Positions 12,501 through 24,500 of a stretch of 64,000 nt of DNA are shown here, in pieces (position 1 is the stretch's first letter; the number at the start of each line of letters is the position of its first letter). The notes under the pieces were generated by a model. That model had not been told where the DNA came from. It ran no database searches and saw only the letters and a list, made by a program, of their open reading frames with translations. Source of the stretch: Acanthaster planci (taxonomy: Eukaryota; Echinodermata; Asteroidea; Valvatida; Acanthasteridae); the NCBI RefSeq assembly GCF_001949145.1, contig NW_019091358.1, positions 2,950,747 to 3,014,746 on the forward strand, given 5' to 3'. The translations under genes and the position numbers were made by a program.

Positions 12501-15500
12501 AGTGCTCTGAAAGTTGTTGAAAGTTTTATTCGGTTAAGAATTTGCACATCAAAATGGGTGTCAACTGCTGTCAATGTAAGATCCAAGAAACACCCATTAC
12601 TCTGGCTAAAACCTTGCATCATTACAACTTGTTCATCGTTTTCACTGAAGAATTGTTTTGTCTAATGACTTGGTCCAATGAGCTTCAAGCTGAAACTACC
12701 CTTTTTTGTTCAGCACGTTACAGACAGGATTTTGACGGGTATCGGAGTCGGCTTCAAGCCGAGCGCTTCTACCATCAGGCACTGCTGTTAAATCCAGCCA
12801 TGGGAATGCCTCACAACCAGCTAGGGACACTGGCTGGAAATCGGCACCAGGGACTGGACTGTGCTTACCATTACCTGAGGTGGTAGGTTCATGATCTTCA
12901 CCGAGTTTGTGTTTTGATCTCAAGGCATTTTGAAGTTTTACGACCACTTGGCTGATTCATACAGTGTTCATGTGTTTGCATTTGCAATTTGGTTTGTGTT
13001 TGGAAGGGTGGAAATAAGCGACAAAAGAATGATGAAAAGATTTCTGGCCTTTATGCATTCCAAACCTCAAACAGGGTAAGAACTAGTCTGGAATTGGACA
13101 AACAGGCTTACTTCCTATGTTACCACTGGAGAGCCTTTGATCTCCGACGTGAAAGCCAAAGTGTTTTAGAGGATATATCAGGGCAAATACGTTTCAGACT
13201 AATTGCGTGCCTCGGAGTTCCAAACATTGACAGCGATACTTGCTTTTACTGAAGATGGACCAAGAGGGACCACTAGTGTCGCATTCTGTCAGACCTCTTA
13301 GCGTTCATGAATAAAATTTTAGCTTTTGGTCATGGCAAGTAGCCTTAATTTCTCAGGCCTTATTGCTTTGAACCTTCCTGTATCCCCCAAAATAATGTAC
13401 TCTTTGTACCTCTACTTCAACTTTCAAAGGGTATCATGTCCATTTTATAAAAGTAACAGTCTCCTTAATCCTCAAAAAATCTTGGAGCATCTGAGCAGGT
13501 TTTGTTCTAAATATTCCCCGTATGTGATACTTCCGCTATGATTACTTCCAAGCGTCTGGCTTTTTCTTTCAGTGAAACAAATATACCTTCAACTTGTTCA
13601 AAATCGTGTGTGAAAGAGGCAGGGAATCTTGCCACGATGTATCTCTGATGTCATGGTCATGCTCTCCTACCATTTCATCGCTTTCCTCTTCACTTTCCAG
13701 CTGGCTGTCCGAGATCCCTTTTGATGGAGCCATCGCCAACCTAGAGAAGACCCTTGAGCAGAACTCCAAGCGCTATCAGGAGCTGCCCCGCCAGGCTAAC
13801 CGTGACCTTCCACCTGACTTGCAAAGGTCAGAGTTCCTCAATGCCTTCCATAAACCCAGCACTTCCCTGCAGTGAATACACAATGTGATACAATGATAAA
13901 TGGCACGGTATTTGTCATACTGTTCCTTTGCCACTATACACTGTGAACCTTTGGCTTGATTTTTGTCTACGGGGTCATTTGGACAAGGGACTAATGGTAA
14001 ATTAGACTCCCACAAAAAGTCACTTGATTGTGTTTCCACGTAATCTGCAGCAAGCACCTTGTGCTATTTCAGTTGGTCCTGATATACCAAAGAATAACAA
14101 GGATCTAAGAACCTATGAAGTTCTGTTTTGAAATTAGCGAGCCCGAAATTACCTGAACATTTATTGCATTTTCCTTTATTCATTCAGTGCACAGACTTTA
14201 AAGCTTTTATTTTCAGTGATGTATTTCTGAATCATAAGTCTTATTTATTGACTTCTTTTGGGAAACTTGACCAATTTCTTTATTAATTCTTTACTTATTT
14301 TTTTTCTTTTCTTATTTCTTTACAAATAAAATTTGAAAATCAATTAGCAGTGCATTTCAATACATAAGCCCTGTGATAATTATCTTTTCTTCAATCTCAT
14401 GACTGCCATCAAAATGTCAATAGGTTGAACATCTAGAATTGTCTGGATTTTGTCAAAGTTCTGCTAAAGAATCTTTAAGTTTTCTCGTATTACGGCTTTC
14501 ATCTTGTTGATCCCTGTTAAAGCATGTATGAAACATTTAGTGAAAATGGCAGCGCATACTTCTTATTTCAAAACTCATTTAATTGGAATGAGCTGATGTG
14601 CTCTCCAATAGGCTGGCTGTGGTGACAGCATGAGTGAATAAGGCTGGTTGTAGTTGCCTAACATGGGGAGCACGTAACATGGGAAGTCTTCATATAAGTT
14701 AATTGGCTTTCAGTGCTCCCTCGGAAATTCCACTGTGGTTAAGCCACTGAATGATCTTCTTGTTCCCCCCGGGCAGGCCGCGAGACCTGAAACACTTCCT
14801 CATCAAGTTCCTCTACCTGCAGGAGTTGCTGCAGCCGGGCGCCTGGCCGGCCCAGGACCAGTTGGCTAGCCTCTGCCAGATTGTGGTGCACGACTTCAGC
14901 CTTTGCATGTACCACACGCTGACCCAGCGCCGGGGGTCCCTCAGGCCCGGCAAGGCCGGGGTCAACTCCCTGCCCAGGGGGGCCGACCCCCCAAGGGAGT
15001 CCGCCATGTCAGACGATCTGGTCTTCAAGCTGTTTGTCATGACCATGATGACCATTTACAAACTGCAGAAAGCAGGTAAGCAAAAACTAGACTGTTTGCA
15101 CTTTTTTTTAACTCAATCCTTCCCAAATCCTTCAAAATCCACAAGGAGGTTTTAGAGGATTTTGAAGGGATGAGGAAGGTAGAACCAATGTACTGTTGTT
15201 TGACATGGGGCTTGATGTGGAAGTGCAAAGCATGTGCCATGGATACTCTGATTTTAGAGGAATTTAGACGATTCAGGAAAATTCAAAGGGAGGAAGTATG
15301 AGTTAAACTAGACTTGTAAACTTAAAATGACACACAATCTCACTCCTGAGATTGTCATGCTACAGGAGAATGATTAATCCCCAGAACGCCAGGAGATGGG
15401 AAACTTATTCTTTATATGCCCCTAAATTGCAACCTCAGCTCCCCATGTGAAGTCACAGTGGCCAGGCAGTGCAGTAATGAAAACAAGGTGTCAGGTTTTG

Positions 15501-18500
15501 AGTAAATTTTCAAACTAGAAAATGGCATTAATGTAATTCCATAGTGAAGTCTTGATTGATATCCTGGTCATTTCTTGTTTCCATATAGTGCAGGGTTGGA
15601 GCATAGGTGAACTAAATGGAAATATACTTATCAAGGAAAAATGGAAGATTCTTGAAGCACACATGCCCCTTTACTGAAGTATGTGGCACCCACTATTTGC
15701 CTGATGATCACTGTTCCCCTCCCCTCCCACTCACAGACCGTAAGTGGGTGTCAGCCGCCATTGTTTTCATGCTGGCCATGTTCACGCATCTCTTGACGCA
15801 CGTCAACGAGCGGCTGCAGAGTGCCCTCTATGAGGCTCAGCATCCGAGGCGAGTCAGGGAGGATGAGGAGGACAGCTCAGGTGAGGGGACAGGAGTCTGT
15901 GAAGAGGGGGATAACCAGGGCCCTCCCCCTCCAAAAAAAAGAAAGAGCATGAGATTCTTCTGGTTTTGAGAAATAGTGAGAAAAAAGGCAATGTTGGGGA
16001 CACTTTATTTCTGTTCCTTCCGAAACTGTAAAAAGCCCTCAAATTTAGATTCACTCTCAGACAGGCCAAAGAAGGGAACATAAACAAATTTTTGCACCCT
16101 TCGCCCCCCCCAAAATGGGCCCCCCCCAAAAAAAATTCTGTTTTGGATCCGCCCTTGGGTGTGCGCATGACTATCTACTTCGTGACTATGTAGTGTGGTC
16201 TTTACATTGTGTAGAAGAGATGATGCATTTTCCTCATCTAGATCATGGAGCATGCACAACCAATTTTCAGTTGAATCTAGCTGTAGGTGCCCAGTTGAAA
16301 TGGTCATTCACTACAGCTTCTATCTTTTATGCTCAGGCGCCACGTGGACAGACAATCCCATTATACACATACATGTCTATTGTTTTGAGTAATGAAGTAA
16401 AACTGTCCTCCCAAAGTGATTCATTTAACATTTTGCTGAGAAAAACAAAATTAACAACTTAATGGATCTAACTAATCTGACAGATCTAAGCCCACTAGTA
16501 GTTTATTTAATGCAACTCTATCCAATACACAGAACATTTGAGTCATTTAGTAACCTCTCTGTTCGAAAAACCAGATACTTTTTATATCGGATCTTAATCG
16601 ATTAAGCTGGGCTGAAGATAAGCTTCAGTCCTTAAGTGAAGATTAGATGTGTGCCAGGACAAAGATGATTCTTGTACACATAACTAGCTTGTCTGTGATC
16701 TCTCATTGTCTCCCTTTTGCCGGCCTCTCCAGAGGAAAGCAGTAGTCAGACCGATGAATCTGGTAATGAGCAGCACAGCATTGCTGGTACCCTGACTCCT
16801 ACCCATAGCCAAGAAGTAGAGAGCTCAGGCACCTGCAGTGACGGTACCGTCAAACATCTCCCACAGAAGGTCAGTTGAGTTTAATATAGCGCTCTTGGTT
16901 ATTGTCAACTGAAACATTTTCACGGTAGACATGAACAATTTGGGGTTTTTTTAAATGACACAAAAAGTGCTTGTAAAAACTCTTAGTCTGCATCCGAATC
17001 TGTTGTCTAGAGCTAGGTCTAGGTCTTCCCTCCATTGGAAATGTGCGGGGACGCGTAGACAATAGACCTAGCCGTAGTTCTGGAAGCTCGTTTCGGACAC
17101 GGCCTTAGTCTGCCATCATGTACATCTTGTCCTGTTCAAGTCTCATTTGTTCTGCTTGTGCTATGTACAGGCAGTGCTTTATCATGAAAAAGACAGAACA
17201 CTCCCTCATGTCCTTCCAGTGTCTTTACAATAATGCACCAATCAAACCGCATCTCCGTATTGAACCATAAATGTCAGAGTGCTTCTATGGCAATTGTGTG
17301 TGTGCTTTTGTAGGCTCATCTTTTCTCTGAAGTTCAGGATGACAACGGATGCTGGTAAACATAGCCCTCAAAAGTAATTTCATAAGTGGCGTTTTGACTG
17401 TGCTTGGAGAAAAAAGTAACGTCATTTCATCTATTGCAATCCTTGAATTGTCTACAGCAGGACAAGCAGCGTAAGGCCCTGAACCGGCGCCGACGCAGAC
17501 GGCGCCCACTGCGAGACGGCCAGACCGAGAGCGACGATTCTGATCTGAGCGAGGGTGCTCTGAGCGCCAGTGACGGATCTGACGTCAGCTCATCGGACGG
17601 GGAAGGTTCGAGCGAGGGCGGGCTCCTTGCACTGTCAGACAGTGACTATCTCATGGACAGCCAAGACCAAGAAGAGGACCAGACACCGGGTAGGTGCATT
17701 TTGCGCAGAGCAAGATTTACCATCTCTGATGCTTGAATTTATTCTAACCCCCCCATGTATATCACAAGTGCTGCATTGACTCCAACAATACATAAGAGCT
17801 GTTCAACTGTGAGGCAAGCTGAAATCAACCGCGAGAACAAGGGATTACTAGTCTTCAAAATATAGGGCAGTCAGAGTTAGGCTCGATTCAGTGGCTGTCT
17901 TGAGACAATTATGGAATTGTTCTCCGATGGCTGTCAAAAAATCTAGGATCATCTTTGTCTTCATCCAAACTGCTTCAAATGTCAGTTACCTTGCATTGGT
18001 GTGCCAAGTTTCTCTGCATTTAGTTCACTGCTCAACTGCAGTTCACATTTTTGTTGTAAATCTTGCAGATGGTGTAAGTTGAGTACCCCTTTTTGCATGA
18101 AATCAACAAAAGGAAATTTATTTCAGGAAGGGGCAAGTATTTACCTGAGAAAATCTGAAACATGTGGACAGTAAGGTACAGAGAGCCATTGCGGACTTCA
18201 TACTTGACCTACAGTTGCTTGTCAAAGCAGAAACCTTTGGCTATCATGATATACTCTTAAACTCAGCTTTACTTGTCGTTTACCTGCATATTAAAGAGAA
18301 AGGCAGAGAGAAGAAAGCTGACATGGATGATGCCTCAGTCAAGGCTGTAGATGATAGCAAAAAGGAGCAGCCATCCCATGCAGACAAAGGTAGGGAGTAG
18401 TGACTGTACGATATGGGGGAATAGTGCAGGTCAGCTTTATGGGGAGATAGTGCAGGTCAGCTTTATGGGGGGATAGTGCAGGTCAGCTTTATGGGGGGAT

Positions 18501-21500
18501 AGTGCAGNNNNNNNNNNNNNNNNNNNNNNNNNNNNNNNNNNNNNNNNNNNNNNNNNNNNNNNNNNNNNNNNNNNNNNNNNNNNNNNNNNNNNNNNNNNNN
18601 NNNNNNNNNNNNNNNNNNNNNNNNNNNNNNNNNNNNNNNNNNNNNNNNNNNNNNNNNNNNNNNNNNNNNNNNNNNNNNNNNNNNNNNNNNNNNNNNNNNN
18701 NNNNNNNNNNNNNNNNNNNNNNNNNNNNNNNNNNNNNNNNNNNNNNNNNNNNNNNNNNNNNNNNNNNNNNNNNNNNNNNNNNNNNNNNNNNNNNNNNNNN
18801 NNNGCTTTATGGAGGCATAGTGCAGGTCAGCTTTATAGGGGGGATAGTGCAGGTCAGCTTTATGTGGGGATAGTGCAGGTCAGCTTTATGGGGGGGATAG
18901 TGCAGGTCAGCTTTCCAGCATTTTTTTTTGGTCATGCTGTATCAGTGTCTTGCTCAAACTTGAACATTACAAAGGGATTGATTACAGATAAAGAAAATCT
19001 TTCTTTGTAATGGCAGGTACGTTTGAAATGACTTAAAGACAGAGCACTGCAGGATTTTGTTGATCCAGAATGTCGGTGCTGGCTTTTAAAAACTATGCCT
19101 TTGTTGAATTCCCAAATTGTTGTAATACTGTTCTTTTTTCCACACCAATTCTCCCCAGTCAAGGAGTGGTCAACCACCAGCCCGGTATCCCTGGCCCAGA
19201 ACCTGCGCGACATGTCCTCCAGGCTCCTGGCCCCCAGCCCCACGGGCTTCCTCAAGCGCACCATCCGCCTGGCCCCGAGCTTCGACGCCTACATCAAGGA
19301 GAGGGCAGAGACAGTGAAAGACGGGGGGTCGGATGAAGGGACAGGGGAGGCTTCCAAGACGGAGGAGAAGACAGGTGATGATCGAGATCAGGGAGAATAG
19401 CATAGAAGACATCCTTCTTTCCTTTCTCCAGAGTAACAGTGAGATCTCTTAAGATCAGTTTGTATTTAGCACAAAAGGGAAGGACTCACCAGTTGGCAAC
19501 AGATCAAGACATGTCTGCGAATTCCACTCCACAAGTGTTTTTCAACTTGGCATTATTATTATTATAATTTAATACGCTATTCATAGTACACTATATCAAA
19601 GCGCTTATAATAATTTAATAGAAAAAGGAAAGAGGATACAAGTATGAAAGACTATTAACAAATCAAAATAAATAAGTTCTGGCCAACTTTTTAAATTGCA
19701 TTGCATTGACTTGTGACTTGACCAAACGACTTGTGACTTGACCTATGACTGGACCAAATGAATTGTAACCTGACTTGGACTTGCCAAAAATGACTTGCGA
19801 CTTGGCCTGGATGTGCAAAAATTACTTGCTACCAATTCCGCGAGTGCATGTGCAACTTTTAAAATTGCGTTGCATTGGCATTTACCTTCAGTGGCCACCC
19901 TCTCCCACCTTAACCTTTAGCTGCGTTCACTGCCCATTCTGTGCTTTGAAAATGTGCAGTACAGTCAAGAGGTCCATTTGTCTTGCACTATACCAGTGCA
20001 CACATTAATTATTTTATTGTCTATTTGCATGACCACCTTTCCACGATTTGCATTTGACGGTATGACAGTAGGCATCTTTGGGAAATTTTTGATAGACTGG
20101 GACATTCCATGCAGTAGAAAGAAGGAAGGATTAATCTGACACACTAAGGAATCTTCCTCCCTGACAGACATCAGGAATAATTCAAGATCCCTTGGTGCAG
20201 TTGGCAAATAAAATTTGTCAACCATTTCCCACAATGTAATGCGAAAATTGGCCTTGCTGTGGCAGCCTCTTTGTGGTGCATTGTACTGTGTGTCATATTC
20301 CTGCATATCTACACTATCTCCATTACAGCCACATGTTGATTTATTCTGTGAAATCTAGGATATAACATGGATGCGAACTAGGTGACTCCACAGTAAGAGT
20401 GTACCGTGTTAAATTCCGGTTGCTGGATAAGTCTCTCAGGATGTCTGAACTGACTACTTGGAATTCACTGGGTGTTTTGTTGCTGTCAGGTGACGAAGCG
20501 GCCAGCGAGGCAGATACATCGAGAGAAGATGCAGAAAGCAAGCCCTGCCCGTTAGACCTCCACATCAAGGTCCTGAATGAGGAACGGCTCCTGTGCACGG
20601 TCAAGCTCATCACTGATTGGCTGAGGGGCAACAGCGATGTCATTACGACGACTGCAGAGGTGAATCAAGGAGAGCCCAGTTTGGTCACAGTTTGTCTTTT
20701 GGTGTGGGGGTATCTTACCGGACCTTGTGATCTTAAGGAGGGAAGAATTTATTCAGATAGAGATATAGATATTCTTTCACAAAGGACAGACACAAACATG
20801 GGCCAAATTCCTTGAATGGTGTCAGGCGTCACAATATATTGTGGGTTTTTCTTGACCTTGACTTCATTTCGGGTTGAGCTCAAGGTTTTAGTGTCATTAA
20901 CTCAGTCCCTTGATTTGAGACCCTCAAGCACAGTGCAGTTGCGGCTAATGTTAGGGCAAACTTGTGGAGTGTTTCACATGTTTCCATATGTGTGTTTACA
21001 GAGATTCTAGATCCCAAGAGGAATGCCAAAGCTGAAAAGACAGCTGAGATTTAGAAAAATGGTCCTTAATTCCAAAACATAAGATGTATTATTGACACAA
21101 AGAGGGTCAGATATGCCTGGGGGATGTAGAAATGCTCTTTAATGTTAACTCTAGAATTCCCCAAATCAGCAAGTCTTGACGAGACTTTCTCTTGAGGACT
21201 AAAGCTTAGTTGAATGCCAGGCTTGCCATGGCACACTGAAGTTCTCTTGTAATATAAGTCGTCATGCCAGTGGTCACTTTGCAAGGGCTGTGGCTGTTCA
21301 GCTCTGTAAGGTCATGTCTCTTTCCCGGCAGATCAGAGCATCCACACATGAATTCTGCTCCACTGGTAGTCTGTCAGTCCCAATTATCAGCGTGTATGTG
21401 TTGTGGGGTGCCCAGCCTAGTACTTTAAGGGCTTGTAGCCCCTGATCACAAGGTCAGGTGTACAGATCCAGCAGCTGGGTACACAGAGTTGTTGACTTGA

Positions 21501-24500
21501 GTCATGCCACTCGGATTTGAGTCACTTTCTTTGTGACTTGTGACTCAACTTGTAACTGCCAGCTTTGACTCTTGAGTTGACTTTAACTCGCATGTAGTGA
21601 CTTTATGTGTGCCTGAAGTAGTGCTGTAGTACATGTGGAAATTGAACAATTAAGTGTAAGGATACTGATCAAGCAAGTGAAGTTTAACTGTCCAAAACTT
21701 GTGACTCGTAACTCGTAAGTTAATGCCATGCCCTGTTTGCTTGTTACAGTTGGACCAAATAATATGCGACTTGACTTGCACTTGAATGAAGAGACTTGTA
21801 ACTTACTTGTGTTGGACCAAATGACTTGGCTTCAGTTGACCATGTGACCAAATGACTTGTGACTTGACCAAACAACTTGTGACTTGACCTGTGACTGGAC
21901 GAAATGAATTGTAACCTGACTTGGACTTGCCAAAAATGACTTGCGACTTGGCCTGGACGTGCAAAAAATTACTTGCTACCAATTCCACAAATTCATGTTG
22001 TGGCCTTGGGAAAGTTTACCCTTTGCTGGCCTTTCTCCGGCCAGGGGTATAAATGGACAGCTGTTGGGACAGAGGGAGTAATTATGGTAGATTACCGACG
22101 TCATGCTTGAAATGGCTACACCAAGCCATATAACTCCACACACAGCCAAGACTTCAGGAATGATGACAGATCCAACTGGCAGGGATCACGCCCTTGAGAC
22201 TTTGTTTGAAATGTAGCATCCTTTTTTGTCTTTTCAGAACACTCAGATGCTGTGGTCCAAGCTGGCCCTGCTGCTGAATCAGCTTCCCCAGGTTGAAGAC
22301 TTCTGCTCAGAGGGTAGGGCATACGAGACTTGAGTTCAGCTCCTTTTCCTTCACCTTTGACTTTTGCCAAAGATACACTTGTGCACGCTGGGAGAATCAT
22401 ATGTGACCCAACTTTACAAAATGAGTCACAAGTCGCCAAAGCCCCTTTTTGAGTTAAATCCCTTTGAAAAGAATCTTGCACAATTTATTTCAGTAGGAAC
22501 CCTCCGAATTTCACTCCTCGGGGTCCATTTGGATCAGAATTCCAAGTGTTTGATACATCAAAACAGTATTACTGAAAGGAAATAGTCTTTACATTCAGTT
22601 TCTGAGATCCGGCAACTCATCAGATGTGTCTGACTAGGCCACTCTAAAGGGGAAATGTAGAATTTTCCATTAAATCATCAGCTTAGAATCCTAGTGAATA
22701 GATTGACAGCAAGTGTCTTACAGCATTGGTTGTGTAGGTATTAACCCACTGTAAGTGAACTAAATGATTGTTTGTGTGCCAAGCCCTCTATTGAATCAGT
22801 GTTAAGCTCACTCATTAATAGTGAAGCGGTTCGTATGGATTGTTGTCATCACGGTTTGCCAACCTTGCTTTCCAGATAATAGGCTTAGTAGTAAACTTTA
22901 ATCAGCTGTGTTCAGGCAAATTATATTTGAATCAGGCAGCTTGCCTGGCCGATGGTGCACAGTGACTGAATCATCGACACAATCATGGCAAGACGTGACC
23001 GATGAAACCTTCTGCTGTCAAACTATCCACAAAATCTTTGTCAAACTTTTCACAATGTCACTGCCCTTGATCCATCCCACTATGCTGGATTTGCCCACCC
23101 AGTCCTTAAAGACAAGTCAACAAGTCAGGCAATATCCCCAAGAGAAAGAGGATTATAAGTTTATCAGGCATGGCAGTCTATAAAGGGAGGGAGCTGTTAT
23201 TAACTTTGTCAAATGCAATTTAGAGTATGCATATCAAAGCCAGTGTGATTTCATTTGGCAAGCATCTAGTCACTTTTTCCATTTGCTAACCAGAAGAATT
23301 TTGTCCTCTTATACAGTGAACTTTGTGTCTTTTCATGTATGGAATTGAGAAAAGAACTTCCTGCTGCGTCAGTCCTAAATTTCAGATGTTACTGCAGCTA
23401 CCTAATTTGTTTCTTCCTTATTTTAAAATATACTCCCACCATGTCACTGGTACCCAACAGAATGGTGCAAGTCTTCTGAGGCTCTTGAGGCAATCACTGG
23501 TAGCCTGCAGGAGGCCCCTGGTGTCTGGAAACAAATCCTCCCACTCACCGAAGACATCGCAGTGATGAAACTGCCCCCGCTCACTGACTCCCAGAAGGCC
23601 ATGGCCTTTGACCTCCATATGACCCACGACCTTACAGAGCAAGATGAGGTGGGTACCAAATGGTGCATTTTGGTGTGAGCCTGAAAGGTAACAAACTGAG
23701 TTGTTTGTATTACTCAATGACTCAGTCTGGTATTTAAAAAGGGAAAGTTCATTTGAGAATAAAGCATCTAACGTCATGCCAACTTGAACATGTTCAGTGT
23801 AAGTGGGTCAGCTTACAGCCTGGCTGATAGGGCCAAACTCGTGCATACCTGTATTCTTGAATGACATACGACATGCTACATTTCAGAACACAAAACAAGC
23901 TTACATATTGACATTGACAATCTCAGATAATGACCTCACCATTGTCTTGTCACGCAAACCAGTGGCAGGCCAAATGACTTTGGAGGGGGCACCTCTGCAG
24001 TGTGACATTGCAAGCCTGTGTGCCTGACTTGCTAACAAACAAAACAATGTAGTGTTGCACAGAAATCTTGCGTACAGAGCTACATGTACATGTAGGTCTC
24101 CACTGGCTTCAGATACATGGGCACATGCCAACAGTAGACATGGCCGTAATTGCAGAAGCTCGTTTGAGACACAGCCCAAGATGCACATGCTTGCATTAGC
24201 GTCTCACTTTCATTGAAAGTCCTCATAATTTCTGTGGGGAATCAAAGCCCAAGTAACTGTTGGACTGTGATATGGCCTGTTGGCACATGAGATATATACC
24301 GTCCCTGGCAGGTACTTGAGTCTCCCCTGATTGTTGATGGCATGTGAACATTCCTGTGGTTCTGAGGGGAATAAGGTCCTCAACCTTTGGATGAACTTGG
24401 ACCTGGCGTTGGCAAGAATTTACCCGCCATTTCCTGTCCGACACTTTCCCTATCCTGGATAACTGATCCGATCACTGACACTGCCGATGAAGACCAAAAC

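Larger units (their letters stand above)
18390..19158 (+). other. SMG5: intron 12
   Basis: 769 bases including a 296-base assembly gap (18508-18803) lying inside a G-rich minisatellite. Acceptor CAATTCTCCCCAG. Confidence 0.85.

Noticed and set aside
18230-18296. Extended exon 12 starting after CTCAG near 18265
   Set aside because: It fits phase, but its pyrimidine tract is poorer than that of the chosen acceptor and it would add a hydrophobic stretch unlike the charged linker. Not excluded by sequence alone.
22116-22481. 121-codon open frame on the minus strand
   Set aside because: It covers SMG5 exon 15 and flanking intron in antisense and shows no protein-like signature.
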